Shown: positions 20,209 through 29,968, counted from the first letter of the stretch. The stretch is DNA of 38,209 nt from CAVOJV01 sp963696325 (GCA_963696325.1 CAVOJV010000009.1:1-38209), one strand, 5' to 3'. Numbers and translations: made by a program. Notes: generated by a model not told the origin, from the sequence alone.

Positions 20209-22623
20209 ATGGTCAAACCCAAGATTAATCAATTGCTGTGGGATCAGGCGGCGGCCATTCGTTTCAGTGTTATATACGCACTCGTAGCAAGTGTGTGGAT
20301 CTGCGTATCTGATGCGCTGATCGCCTTGCTCGCCCGCCATCCCCAACAATGGTCAATGCTTCAGACTTATCAGGGATGGGTTTTCGTGGCGGTGACAGCG
20401 TTGCTGCTGTATGGCCTGATCAGCAACACCCTGGCGGCCGCACGCGTGCAGCAGTCGCTCCTACTTGAAGCCGCCAGCTCATCCCGGCCGGGGAGCGAAT
20501 TTACCGTCCCATCGCTCTGGAGCGGGGCGCGAGCACCTATCGTAATATTTTTTCTGCTGGCCAGCGCGACTGGGGTGACCGGCCATATGGTTTACAGCTT
20601 TCAGAAAGAAATCTTACAGCAGGACCGGCAGGCTGAACTTCTGGCTGTCGCCGACGCCAAGGTTGACCAGATTTCCAACTGGATAGCCGAGCGCCGTAAA
20701 GACGCGGAATTAATCGCTCGAGATCCCTTCATTTCCCTGGAGGTCAAGCGCTGGCTCAGTACGGGGGCAGCGGACGATGACCATGGCACCCGCTTGCTTG
20801 CCTGGCTGACCAATCTTAAGGATACCTTCGGTTACACGGCCGTGATGTTAGTGGATGAACTGGGGCGGGTCCGGTTAGGCACGAGCGCCGCACAGATCGA
20901 TTCAGATGATCGAGCCACGGTGCTCCAGGCAATGCGGAGAGGCCAGGTCATCGTGTCGGACCTCCACCGACAGCCAGCTTTAGGGGAGATCGAAATCGAC
21001 GTGATTGCACCCTTGGGTCACGCGTCGGCTGGCGATGGCCAATCGATTGGGGCTGTCTATTGTCGAATCGATCCCGGTCGGTATCTGTTTCCGTTGCTTC
21101 AAACCTGGCCAATGCCCAGTGCCAGCGCCGAGACCTTGCTCGTGCGTCGGGATGGAGACGACGTGCTCTACTTGAATGAGCTTCGCCATCGCGGCAACAC
21201 AGCGCTGGTCTCTCGCCTCCCCCTTGGCCTTGAACGGCTCTCTGCCGCGATGGTGACGAAGGGGCAGGCGGGAGTGATTGAAGGTGTGGATTATCGCCAG
21301 GTGCGGGTACTCGCGGCCTCCCGCCAGGTCTCTGGAACACCCTGGTTCCTGGTTGCCAAGATCGATGCCGACGAAGTGTATGCGCCCATCCGGATCATGG
21401 CCCTGCTCGTGGCGACCTTGGTCGGCGTTTTCATTATCGGGGCGGGCGTGGGTACCGGCCTATGGTGGCGGCAACAGTACGCAAGGTTTCTGGCCGACCA
21501 CTATCGGGGTGAAATGGAACGCCGGGCGTTGGTGCAGCATTTCGATTCTCTCGCCAGATACGCCAACGATATGATCCTGCTCATGGATGCCGAGGGTCGG
21601 ATCATAGAAGCGAACGCGAAGGCGATTTCAGCGTACGGGTACACCTGCGAGGAACTGTTGAGCCTGAACGTCAGCGCGCTAAGCGATCCAGACACTCCCA
21701 AGGACATCGCCGAGCAAATGCAGAAGATCGAACGCTCCGATGGGTTGGTGTACGAAACCATGCACCTACGCAAGGATAAAAGCCGCTTCCCGGTCGAGGT
21801 CAGCTCCAGACTCATGGAGATTGAAGGCAACCGGTTTCTCCAGAGCATTATCCGCGATGTCTCCGAGCGCAAGCGCGCCGAGGAGTTGGCCAAGCGGCGC
21901 CAAACCGAACTGGCCCACGTCAGCCGGCTCACTACGGTAAGCGAGATGGCCTCTGGTCTGGCCCATGAACTCAGCCAACCATTGACCGCCATTGCCAATT
22001 ATTGCGACGCGGCTCTTGAGATATTGCACGCCGATTCCGAACCGCCGGAAAGGCTGGTACATGCTGTCCAACAAGCGCTGGGACAGACCCAGCGGGCGGG
22101 CGAGATTGTGCAGCACCTGAGAGAGTCCATGCGCAAGGGCGCCACCGAGAGAACCTGGATCGACTTGAACAACCTGATCAGGGAAACGGTGGCGTTTATT
22201 GAACCCGAGGCCCACGCCAACATAGTCACAGTAAACTTGGCATTAACCGACTACTTGCCGCGTCTTTGGCTTGACAAGATTCAGATCGAACAGGTACTCG
22301 TAAACCTGTTGCATAATAGTATCGAGGCCATGGATCAAGCCGACAGCAAGGTACGCCAATTGACAATCACGACTCATCTGCCCACGGAGGATACGGTCCA
22401 GGTCACGGTCCAAGATACCGGACCTGGCCTGCATCCCGATATGTTGAAACATATTTTCAAGCCATTTCAAACCACTAAAACCAATGGCACCGGTCTGGGA
22501 CTGGCGATCAGCCACTCCATCATCGAGGCCCACAGGGGGCGCTTGTGGGCCGTGTCCAACACCGACCAGGGCGCTATTTTTCACTTTACCCTGCCGATAC
22601 CCCATCAAACTGCCAGTACTTGA
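20209..22623 (+). CDS. Membrane PAS sensor histidine kinase (FixL/DctB-like)
   Basis: About 804 residues. ATG 20209 has GGGA at good spacing; another ATG lies six bases earlier. Two N-terminal helices (RFSVIYALVASVWICV; FVAVTALLLYGLI) and a third (IVIFFLLASATGVTG) precede a periplasmic region of about 270 residues of double-Cache type, ending in TPWFLVAKIDADEVY. A fourth helix (LLVATLVGVFIIGAGV) leads to a PAS domain (DMILLMDAEGRIIEANAKA) and an HPK4-type kinase with H586 in LAHELSQPLTAIANY, VNLLHNSIEAM, DTGPGLHPDM and GTGLGLAIS. The HELSQPL box is typical of FixL/DctB/TodS kinases. The PAS lacks the FixL heme histidine context as far as I can judge, so an extracellular ligand rather than oxygen is the likely signal. 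The FixJ-like regulator gene follows ten bases after the stop. Confidence 0.9.
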   Translation: MVKPKINQLLWDQAAAIRFSVIYALVASVWICVSDALIALLARHPQQWSMLQTYQGWVFVAVTALLLYGLISNTLAAARVQQSLLLEAASSSRPGSEFTVPSLWSGARAPIVIFFLLASATGVTGHMVYSFQKEILQQDRQAELLAVADAKVDQISNWIAERRKDAELIARDPFISLEVKRWLSTGAADDDHGTRLLAWLTNLKDTFGYTAVMLVDELGRVRLGTSAAQIDSDDRATVLQAMRRGQVIVSDLHRQPALGEIEIDVIAPLGHASAGDGQSIGAVYCRIDPGRYLFPLLQTWPMPSASAETLLVRRDGDDVLYLNELRHRGNTALVSRLPLGLERLSAAMVTKGQAGVIEGVDYRQVRVLAASRQVSGTPWFLVAKIDADEVYAPIRIMALLVATLVGVFIIGAGVGTGLWWRQQYARFLADHYRGEMERRALVQHFDSLARYANDMILLMDAEGRIIEANAKAISAYGYTCEELLSLNVSALSDPDTPKDIAEQMQKIERSDGLVYETMHLRKDKSRFPVEVSSRLMEIEGNRFLQSIIRDVSERKRAEELAKRRQTELAHVSRLTTVSEMASGLAHELSQPLTAIANYCDAALEILHADSEPPERLVHAVQQALGQTQRAGEIVQHLRESMRKGATERTWIDLNNLIRETVAFIEPEAHANIVTVNLALTDYLPRLWLDKIQIEQVLVNLLHNSIEAMDQADSKVRQLTITTHLPTEDTVQVTVQDTGPGLHPDMLKHIFKPFQTTKTNGTGLGLAISHSIIEAHRGRLWAVSNTDQGAIFHFTLPIPHQTAST

Positions 22624-22633
22624 AACATCCCTC

Positions 22634-23248
22634 ATGAACTCGCAGCCGAAGGTTTTTCTGGTGGACGACGACCCCGCGATCCGTGATTCACTCAGCCTGT
22701 CTCTGGAAACCGTGGGCTTGACCGTGGAAAGTTACTCTTGCGCTCAGGAATTCCTGGATGCCTACCGACCGGAACAGGCTGGCTGTTTGGTGTTGGACGT
22801 GCGCATGCCGACTATGGGCGGTTTGGAACTTCAGACAGTGCTGGTTGCGAAACAAATTCGTATACCCATTATTTTCATGAGCGGTCACGGCGACATTCCC
22901 ACCTCCGTTAGAGCTATCAAGGGAGGCGCAGTGGATTTTCTGGAAAAACCGTTCAAGAAAGAGATTTTGCTGGCGCGTATCCTGGAAGCCCTGACGGAAG
23001 ACGCACGAACCCGTCAGGGGGATGCCGAGAAAGCGGCCATCAAGGCCCGCTTTGCGCATTTGACGCCACGCGAGCGGGAGATAATAGCGCTGGTGGTCAC
23101 CGGCAAATCTAATAAGGAAATTGCCAGGCAACTGGCGATCAGCCGCAGGACCGTCGAGACTCACCGCGCCAGGATCATGGAGAAAATGGCGGCCAATTCA
23201 CTGGCCAGTCTCGTGGCAATGGCAACAACCTTCGGAATCCATGACTGA
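22634..23248 (+). CDS. FixJ-family response regulator
   Basis: A 204-residue transcriptional regulator paired with the preceding kinase. The receiver has the acidic pocket DDD (11-13), phospho-Asp D55 (LDVRMP), the FMSGHGD switch and K105 (EKPF). A LuxR-type helix-turn-helix starts at LTPREREI (143-150) and continues through SNKEIARQLAISRRTVETHRA. The KKEILLARILEAL linker and the GHGDIPT segment are typical of FixJ/NodW/TodT proteins. The start ATG at 22634 opens the canonical PKVFLVDDDP; an upstream in-frame start inside the kinase gene is unlikely. The target genes are unknown. Confidence 0.92.
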   Translation: MNSQPKVFLVDDDPAIRDSLSLSLETVGLTVESYSCAQEFLDAYRPEQAGCLVLDVRMPTMGGLELQTVLVAKQIRIPIIFMSGHGDIPTSVRAIKGGAVDFLEKPFKKEILLARILEALTEDARTRQGDAEKAAIKARFAHLTPREREIIALVVTGKSNKEIARQLAISRRTVETHRARIMEKMAANSLASLVAMATTFGIHD

Positions 23249-23419
23249 GCCGGCAATCGATCCCCGTCCGCGGTAACGAAGGGACTCCCCCAACGGACAG
23301 GACGCTATCCGTATTATTACTTACGTACTCGCACGAATTTCCTCGAGTTACATTGTGATATATAAGTTTATGTACTTGTAGAAATCCGATTCTTATTCGA
23401 CACCACAAGGGGATAAGCA
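23249..23419 (+). promoter_or_regulatory. Leader of the small ORF, with TACGTA palindrome
   Basis: A 171-bp gap, AT-rich in its second half. ACTTACGTAC (23319-23328) reads GTACGTAAGT on the other strand. This resembles the GTAMGTAG element I recall for FixJ binding, so the FixJ-like regulator could act here. TTGTGATATATAAG (from 23354) could contain a promoter but is not well formed. Confidence 0.25.
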
Positions 23420-23422
23420 GTG

Positions 23423-23662
23423 ATGAACAGCACGGTCAAACAGGCAAGACAGAACCCTTGGACAGCACAGTCAAAGGAGCTGCCGAAGGCCGCTCCGGTT
23501 CGCAATCTGAATTTGCCCCAAGAAGAGCAACAGGCCAAAGATTATTGTATTGAATGGGCAATGCCCACTACCCAAATACGGAACGATACGGCGGTTATCA
23601 AGAAAAATTTCAGCCATGAAAGGAAAGACGGTAAGGGAAAGTACTACTGCGAATGGGATTGA
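23423..23662 (+). CDS. Small hypothetical protein with repeated YCxEW-like motif
   Basis: A 79-residue hydrophilic protein from ATG 23423 (a GTG sits one codon earlier), with AAGGGG upstream at a workable distance. There is no membrane segment or signal peptide. It holds only two cysteines, each in a similar setting: DYCIEW (near 41-46) and YYCEW (75-79) at the very C-terminus. Between them lies a basic segment (IKKNFSHERKDGKGK). It lies just after the FixLJ-like pair on the same strand and converges on the UvrY-type gene. The family is unknown to me. A regulator target, a metal-binding small protein or a modified-peptide precursor are all open. Confidence 0.5.
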   Translation: MNSTVKQARQNPWTAQSKELPKAAPVRNLNLPQEEQQAKDYCIEWAMPTTQIRNDTAVIKKNFSHERKDGKGKYYCEWD

Positions 23663-23697
23663 ACATCCCAAAATCTTGGTAGACCCATATATTTGTG

Positions 23698-24336
23698 CTA
23701 ACCCTCCTGCAAAATGCCGTGGCGCATGGCTAGATGCGTGAGCGCCACGTCGTTGTCCACTCCCAGCTTGGCATAGATGCGATAGCGGTGGGTAAAAACC
23801 GTCTTGACGCTGATATTGAGTGCTTCGGCAATCATTTGCGGATTGTGACCCTGAGTCAGCAGCATCATGATCTGCAGTTCTCGTTTGGAAAGGCTTTCCA
23901 GGGGCGAGTGGCTAGCGCCGGGCAGGCCCGCCAAAGCCAGGTCGCTAGCTATGTCGGCGGCGAGATAGGGCCGACCCCTAGCGACCAAACGCACCGCCGC
24001 TAACACCTCTTCCGCCTTCCCGCCCTTGGGCAAATATCCCAGCGCGCCCGCCTCCAGCAGACGCCGGGGATAGGGTGCCTGGGAGTGCACCGAGATAACG
24101 ATGATTTTTGGCTTGCACGGCAAAGCGCTGAGGCGCTGAGTTGCCTCTATCCCTCCCATGCCGGGCATTTCGACATCCAATATGATCACATCGGGCCGCA
24201 CCTGCCGGGCTCTTTCCAGGGCCTCCTCGCCATTACCTGCTTCGGCCACGATTTTTATATCCCCGGCCTCACCCAGTATTTTCCCTAAGGCGATACGGAT
24301 CAATTCGTGATCATCAACCAGCATTACATGAATCAT
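23698..24336 (-). CDS. uvrY: UvrY/GacA-type response regulator
   Basis: A 212-residue LuxR/NarL-family regulator. The receiver shows DDHELIRIA, phospho-Asp D54 (ILDVEMPGMGG), ISVHSQAPYPRRLLEAGALGY and K104 (LPKGG), the wording typical of UvrY/GacA. The helix-turn-helix starts at LSKRELQIM (149-157) and includes NISVKTVFTHRYRIYAKLGV. In gammaproteobacteria such proteins are driven by BarA/GacS and switch on small RNAs that titrate CsrA; neither partner lies in this window, so the role is inferred from similarity. ATG 24336 has GAAG upstream. It is divergent from mfd and convergent with the 79-residue ORF. Confidence 0.85.
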   Translation of the reverse strand: MIHVMLVDDHELIRIALGKILGEAGDIKIVAEAGNGEEALERARQVRPDVIILDVEMPGMGGIEATQRLSALPCKPKIIVISVHSQAPYPRRLLEAGALGYLPKGGKAEEVLAAVRLVARGRPYLAADIASDLALAGLPGASHSPLESLSKRELQIMMLLTQGHNPQMIAEALNISVKTVFTHRYRIYAKLGVDNDVALTHLAMRHGILQEG

Positions 24337-24494
24337 ACTTCATTATGCGCTGCAAATAGCTATTTTACCAAGACTCTATTGGTGTTCATTTTAACATCAG
24401 AATGCCTTGCAATAGCGCTATCACTGGGTGCGCAACCACCCATTCCATGCGATGATAAAAGCTGTCAGGTTACTCAGAATCAGTATATTTCACT

Positions 24495-27400
24495 ATGCTC
24501 CAAACCGCCGTGCCAGTCATTCTCGATCCGCTTCATCCACCACTGCCCAAAGGCGCCATTGATACGGTTCACTGGGGCCAACTGCATGGCGGCAGCGATG
24601 CCCTGCTGATCGCCACAGCCGCGGCGCGGCACCCGGGCCTGGTACTGGCCATCGCCCCAGACAGTGGCACCGCCCTCCGCCTGGAGGCGGAGCTGAACTT
24701 CTTCACTCAGGATAGCTCCTTGCATACGTCGGTCTTCCCCGACTGGGAGACTCTGCCTTATGATATTTTTTCACCCCATCAGGACATCGTTTCGCAACGG
24801 CTGACCACGCTCTACCGCTTATCCTCCCAACACCAGGGCATTCTGATCATCCCGGTGACGACCCTGGTGCAGCGTCTTCCCCCCGGTCTTATCTGGATGG
24901 CCACGCGCTGTTGCTTAGCACCGGTGAACGTCTGGATCGGAAGGACTTCCGGCAACGCCTGGAAGCGGCGGGCTACACTTGCGTCTCGCAAGTCATGGAG
25001 CACGGCGAGTTCGCCATTCGCGGATCCATCATCGATTTGTTCCCGACCGGCAGCGAGCAACCCTACCGCATCGATCTGTTCGATGACGAGGTGGAGAGCA
25101 TTCGCACCTTCGACCCGGACAATCAACGCTCGCTCGCCAAAGTAACCGCCATCGAACTGCTGCCAGCGCGTGAATTTCCCTTGACCAAGGATGCTATCAC
25201 CTGTTTCCGGCAGGCTTTTCGCGGTTGCTTCGAGGGCGACCCTCAGCGCAGCCTCATCTACCGGGAAATCAGCAACGGCATTGCCCCCGGCGGTATCGAG
25301 TATTACCTGCCCCTGTTCTTCGCAACTACCGAGACCCTGTTCGACTATCTGCCAGACGCCACGCTGGCGATCAGCCTGGAAGGCGTGGCGGTGGCCTTGG
25401 CGAACTTCCAAGAACAACTGCTGGACCGCTACGAGCAGCGCCGCCATGATAGCGAGCGCCCTCTGTTGCCGCCCCAGCGGTTGTTTCTAGGCGCCAATGC
25501 CGTACAGCAGGCACTGGCCGGCTATCCGCGTATAGAGCTTCGGCGCGAAGCTATTGATGAGGGCATAAATTTTTCCATCGCCCTACCGCCAACACTGCAT
25601 TTCCAGGCCAGGTCAGAGCATCCCGCCGCCGCATTACAGGCTTTCCTGAAGGATTTTCCGGGGCGGGTGTTGTTTACAGCCGAGTCCGCCGGACGCCGGG
25701 AAGCCCTTCTGGAGACCCTGGCTAACTGCGGGCTTCGGCCCAAGCCCTGCAAGGCTTGGCGAAACTTTTTGGACTCCCAGCAACGGCTGGCTATCACAGT
25801 CGCCCCGCTCGATCAGGGGCTGGTGCTGGAAGAACCGGCCTTGGCCATCATCACCGAGACACAACTGTACGGTGAGCGGGCTCGGCAAACCCGCCGCCGT
25901 GGCCCGGCCCGCGATACGGAAGCCATCATCCGCAACCTCATCGATCTAACCATCGGCGCCCCGGTGGTTCACGAGGAGCATGGGGTTGGCCGCTACGCGG
26001 GCCTGCAACGCCTGCAGGCGGCGGGCATAGAAACGGAATTCGTGGTGTTGGAGTACGCCGAGGGCGGTAAACTCTATGTGCCGGTGGCATCCTTGCATCT
26101 GCTGAGCCGGTATACCGGGTCCTCCCCCGAAACCGCTCCCCTGCATAAACTGGGCAGTGACCAGTGGGCGCGAGCCAAGCGCAAGGCGGCCGAGCGGGTC
26201 CGGGACGTGGCCGCGGAGCTTCTGGACCTCTACGCCCGCCGCCAAGCCCGGCCCGGCCATGCCTTTAACCCCAGCGGGTCCGACTACGCCGCCTTCGCCG
26301 CCGCGTTTCCCTTCGAGGAAACCCCCGATCAACAAACGGCCATCGACGCGGTTCTGGACAACATGCGCGCGGGCGAACCCATGGATCGCGTGATCTGCGG
26401 CGACGTGGGCTTCGGCAAGACGGAAGTCGCCATGCGCGCTGCCTTTCTGGCCGTGCAGGATGGTCGCCAGGTGGCGGTGCTGGTGCCTACCACCCTGCTC
26501 GCCCAACAGCATTATCAGAACTTCATCGACCGTTTCGCCGACTGGCCGGTCCAGGTGGAAGTACTGTCCCGGTTCCGCTCCAAGAAAGAGCAGGACGCGA
26601 TACTGGACGGGCTGGCGAAGGGCAGCGTGGATATCGTCATCGGCACCCACAAGCTGATTCAGGATGGGGTAAAATTCAAACGCCTGGGACTGGTCATCAT
26701 CGATGAGGAACACCGCTTCGGGGTGCGCCAAAAGGAGCGCCTCAAGGCCCTGCGGGCTGAGGTGGATATCCTGACGCTAACCGCCACGCCGATTCCCCGC
26801 ACCTTGAACATGGCCATGGCCGGATTGCGCGAACTCTCCATTATCGCTACCCCGCCAGCGGGCCGGCTGGCCGTGAAGACCTTTGTGGGGGAATGGAATA
26901 AAGCGCTGATCAAGGAAGCCTGCCAGCGCGAACTCAAGCGTGGTGGCCAAGTGTATTTCCTGCATAACGACGTGGAATCCATTGAGCGGCAGGCGCGGGA
27001 ACTGTCGACCCTAATCCCGGAGGCCCGGATCGCGGTAGCCCATGGCCAAATGCGGGAGCGGGACCTGGAACGGGTGATGCTGGACTTTTATCACCAGCGC
27101 TGCAACCTCCTGGTCTGCTCCACCATCATCGAGAGCGGCATCGATGTGCCCACGGCCAACACCATCATCATCAACCGGGCCGACAAGCTGGGCCTGGCCC
27201 AGTTGCACCAGTTGCGGGGCCGGGTCGGGCGCTCCCACCACCGGGCTTATGCCTATCTCATCGTACCTCACCGTAAGGCCATGACTCCGGATGCGGTCAA
27301 ACGCCTCGAGGCCATCGAAGCCCTTGAAGATCTGGGCGCCGGTTTTATGCTGGCCAACCACGATCTGGAAATCCGCGGTGCCGGCGAGTTGCTGGGCGAT

Positions 27401-27964
27401 GAGCAAAGCGGGCAGATCCACGAGATCGGCTTTACCCTTTACATGGAACTCCTGGAACGCGCCGTCAAAGCCCTCAAATCCGGCCAAACACCGGATCTGG
27501 ATCATCCCCTGGACCACGGTCCGGAAATCGATCTGCAGGTCCCCGCCCTGATCCCGGATGACTACCTGCCCGATGTCCATACACGGCTCATCATGTACAA
27601 GCGCATCGCCAGCGCCCGCAGTGCCGATGAATTGCGGGAGTTACAAGTGGAAATGATCGACCGCTTCGGCTTGTTGCCGGAACCGGTCAAGACTTTGTTT
27701 CGGATCACGGCGCTTAAGCTCACCGCCACCCCCATCGGCATCCGCAAGATCGAGGCCGGCCCTAGGGGTGGCCGCATCGTATTCGGCACGGAACCCAATA
27801 TCAATCTGCCAAAACTCCTGGAGCTGGTGCAGAAGCAGCATGTGACCTATAAATTGGACGGTCGGGACAAACTGCGCATTAACCGGGAAATGCCAAATAC
27901 CGAGGCGCGGTTGCGGGAGGTGGAAGGCCTGCTGGAGACGGTGGGGGTCGAAAAATCAGCATGA
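24495..27964 (+). CDS. mfd: Transcription-repair coupling factor Mfd (one frame break)
   Basis: Mfd removes RNA polymerase stalled at DNA lesions and recruits UvrA. Repaired, it has about 1,156 residues, the family norm. The N-terminal UvrB-like module (FPDWETLPYDIFSPH, QRLTTLYRL) ends in a run of six C at 24879-24884; a seventh C restores LPPRSYLDGHALLL and joins the long frame. Then follow the GEFAIRGSIIDLFP part, the RNA-polymerase-interaction domain (VVHEEHGVGRYAGL), the translocase (GDVGFGKTEVA, IIDEEHRFGVRQKE, TLTATPIPRTLNMA, STIIESGIDVPTANTIII, QLRGRVGRS) and the C-terminal TRCF domain. A single homopolymer indel in such a gene is most likely a sequencing error. Its TGA overlaps the ATG of a tiny ORF. 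Confidence 0.93.
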
Positions 27965-28086
27965 GGGGATTGAACTGGCTAAATGTGGTTTCCGCAATTG
28001 CTTTGTTCACTGGACTGGACTGGACTGGAAAACTGGTATGGCAAGCTTGGCTACAGGGTGTGGCGCCAGTACAAGATGACCTGTAA
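27961..28086 (+). CDS. Tiny ORF overlapping the mfd stop
   Basis: A 41-residue frame opens at an ATGA overlap with mfd and reads MRGLNWLNVVSAIALFTGL followed by DWTGKLVWQAWLQGV. The N-terminus looks like a signal sequence. In Pseudomonas a cell-wall-related gene (CsiV) lies after mfd, so this could be the truncated head of such a gene, but there is no sequence support beyond position. A TGGAC microsatellite runs through it. Confidence 0.25.
   Translation: MRGLNWLNVVSAIALFTGLDWTGKLVWQAWLQGVAPVQDDL
28011..28029. repeat. TGGAC tandem repeat
   Basis: Three tandem TGGAC units followed by a TGGA(A) partial copy, inside the tiny ORF after mfd. A change of one unit would shift its frame. Confidence 0.6.
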
Positions 28087-28137
28087 TTCATTGTAGAGAT
28101 ATAACTCCACGCGGGAGCCCAACGTCGCCAAAGAAAG

Positions 28138-28881
28138 TCACATCATCGGAATCGCCTGGCGCAGCAGGGCTTTTATCTTTTCCATACCGGCCACCAACTG
28201 GCGCTGAATCTCCTCCATGGTGATATCCCCTTCGGTCTTGCCCGCGGCCCAGTTGGCAACCACCGCGCAGGTGGCATAGCACAGGCCGATTTCGCGGGCC
28301 AGGGTCGCCTCCGGCATACCGGTCATGCCCACGATATCACAGCCATCGCGTTCCAGCCGCCGAATCTCCGCCGCTGTCTCCAGTCGCGGTCCCTGGGTCG
28401 CCGCGTAGGTGCCGTGCTCGCGGGCATTGAGGCCAGCCTGGCGAGCTGCCTGGATCAGCTTCAGCCGCAGTTCCTCGCAATAGGGATGGGTGAAATCGAT
28501 GTGTGTGACATGGGCAAGATTATCTTCGAAAAACGTATGACAGCGCGACCACGTGTAATCCACGATCTGATCCGGAAAAACCAGGCAGCCTGGCTCCATA
28601 TCCCCGCGAATGCCCCCTACCGCCGCCACGGCGATCACCCGATCCACGCCGATGTGGCTGAGCGCCCATAGATTGGCCCGGTAATTCACCTTGTGAGGAG
28701 GTATGGTGTGGGCATAACCGTGCCGCGCCAGGAATACCACCTGTTTGCCGCACAGCTCTCCATAAGTCAGCGGTCCCGAAGGCTCCCCGTAAGGGGTGGA
28801 AACCATCTCCCGGCGAGTGATCGCCAGGGTTTCCAGGGAAGTAAGGCCGGTACCGCCGATGATTGCCAACAGTTGCGCCAT
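28138..28881 (-). CDS. S-methyl-5'-thioinosine phosphorylase (MTAP-like)
   Basis: A 247-residue purine phosphorylase of the MTAP/PNP class II family. It shows the phosphate-binding IIGGTGL at 8-14, LARHGYAHTIPPHKVNYRAN (HG and H-x-NYRAN motif, 52-71), TYAATQGPRLETAAEI and MTGMPEATLARE. In Pseudomonas the equivalent gene beside nagZ and mfd encodes the enzyme that uses methylthioinosine, formed by deaminating methylthioadenosine; the MPEA wording and the same neighbours support that reading over MTA phosphorylase. The product, hypoxanthine, would be the substrate of the hpt gene product 56 bases upstream, so the pair makes a short salvage route. It converges on mfd. Confidence 0.85.
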   Translation of the reverse strand: MAQLLAIIGGTGLTSLETLAITRREMVSTPYGEPSGPLTYGELCGKQVVFLARHGYAHTIPPHKVNYRANLWALSHIGVDRVIAVAAVGGIRGDMEPGCLVFPDQIVDYTWSRCHTFFEDNLAHVTHIDFTHPYCEELRLKLIQAARQAGLNAREHGTYAATQGPRLETAAEIRRLERDGCDIVGMTGMPEATLAREIGLCYATCAVVANWAAGKTEGDITMEEIQRQLVAGMEKIKALLRQAIPMM

Positions 28882-28937
28882 TGAGCGGGTGTCCTCGGTT
28901 GGGCGACAAGAATTTCAGTTGAGAGGGGGGACTTCAA

Positions 28938-29504
28938 TCAGGGTAGCGATGTTTCCCTGACGGCATAGATAGCGGGCAGATTGCGCCAGTAGCCCTTGTA
29001 GTCCATGCCGCAGCCGAAGACATAACGGTCTGTCACCTCCAGACCGATAAAGTCCACGCTCAAGCCTGGTTCCTTGCGGTCATGTAGCTTGTTCACCAGC
29101 ACCGCGCTGAGGACCTCGCGGGCGCCGCCTCGGTGCAACTGCGCTAGGATAGCCTTGAGGGTGATGCCCTCGTCGAAAATATCATCCACCACCAGCACCA
29201 CCCGCCCAGCTAGCGGAACACTCGGACGGACCAGCCAGCGAATTTCGCCGCCGCTGGTCATGCCCCGATAACGGGTGGCGTGCAGGTAGTCGATCTGGCA
29301 GGGGAAATTCAGGCGCACGAGCACTTGCGCACCCGGCAGCAAGGCACCGGTCATGACCACCAGCACCAGAGGATCACAGTCCTTGAGGCGGGCAGTGATC
29401 GCTGCCGCCAGGCGATCCAGAGCCGCCGTCACGGCTTCGGCCGGGCACAGCAACTCCGCATCGCGCAATACCGCCAAGGCTTGAGCAGCGTTGATGTTGC
29501 TCAT
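28938..29504 (-). CDS. hpt: Hypoxanthine-guanine phosphoribosyltransferase
   Basis: A 188-residue type I phosphoribosyltransferase that converts hypoxanthine or guanine and PRPP to nucleotides. The PRPP loop is VVLVVDDIFDEGITL (102-116), with the two acidic residues and the turn typical of the family. VVMTGALLPGAQVL (49-62) gives the pyrophosphate loop, and DRYVFGCGMDYKGYWRNLP (near 165-183) is the base-recognition region of this hypoxanthine-guanine subgroup. Start ATG 29504 lies six bases after the dsrE-like stop, so the genes are co-transcribed. Confidence 0.9.
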   Translation of the reverse strand: MSNINAAQALAVLRDAELLCPAEAVTAALDRLAAAITARLKDCDPLVLVVMTGALLPGAQVLVRLNFPCQIDYLHATRYRGMTSGGEIRWLVRPSVPLAGRVVLVVDDIFDEGITLKAILAQLHRGGAREVLSAVLVNKLHDRKEPGLSVDFIGLEVTDRYVFGCGMDYKGYWRNLPAIYAVRETSLP

Positions 29505-29510
29505 GGCGAG

Positions 29511-29879
29511 TCAATACGTGAAGGTGACGGTATCGTCGTCCATCGCCTCGCTGATGAGATAAGCAGAGCCGACGATTTCCTCTACCTCGGGGATTAAATT
29601 TTCGCCCCAGCGCTCTACGCTGGGCGCGCATACCTTGAACTTGACGCCAGCCTCGTGAGCATCCTTAATCACGTCATAGATGGTCCTAGGGTCATCTTTC
29701 ATGAGGGCAATACCCTCAGCCACGCCCTTGATCGCCAGTTCGCCCGCCCGTCCGGATAAAATAACCTCCACCTCGTATTCCATGGCGGCGGCGACGGTGG
29801 CCTGCGAGAACGGCGCTGCTATCTCGGAGGGATTGCTGGTATCGGTATTCACCATAACGATCAGTAACTTGTCAGCCAT
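29511..29879 (-). CDS. DsrE/DsrF-like family protein
   Basis: A 122-residue protein of the DsrE-like fold (KLLIVMVNTDTSNPSEIAAPF, VEVILSGRAGELAIKG, ALMKDDPRTIYDVI). It has one conserved cysteine, in the VKFKVCAPSVERWG element, the position that carries sulfur in active DsrE/TusD relatives. A role in intracellular sulfur trafficking is therefore possible, but there are no dsr genes nearby and many members have unknown jobs. It lies between nagZ (89 bases) and hpt (six bases) on the same strand. Confidence 0.82.
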   Translation of the reverse strand: MADKLLIVMVNTDTSNPSEIAAPFSQATVAAAMEYEVEVILSGRAGELAIKGVAEGIALMKDDPRTIYDVIKDAHEAGVKFKVCAPSVERWGENLIPEVEEIVGSAYLISEAMDDDTVTFTY

Positions 29880-29968
29880 TAGGGTTCTCCATTGGGAACC
29901 GCGGCATTATAGGAGCATCCCCCCTGCAAAACCAGTGCTCTGAATGTTGTGCCGCGCTAAAGATACGC

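Noticed and set aside
24495..25145. Separate 216-residue gene at the beginning of mfd
   Set aside because: Its first 130 residues are the Mfd N-terminus; the rest is out-of-frame translation after a missing C.
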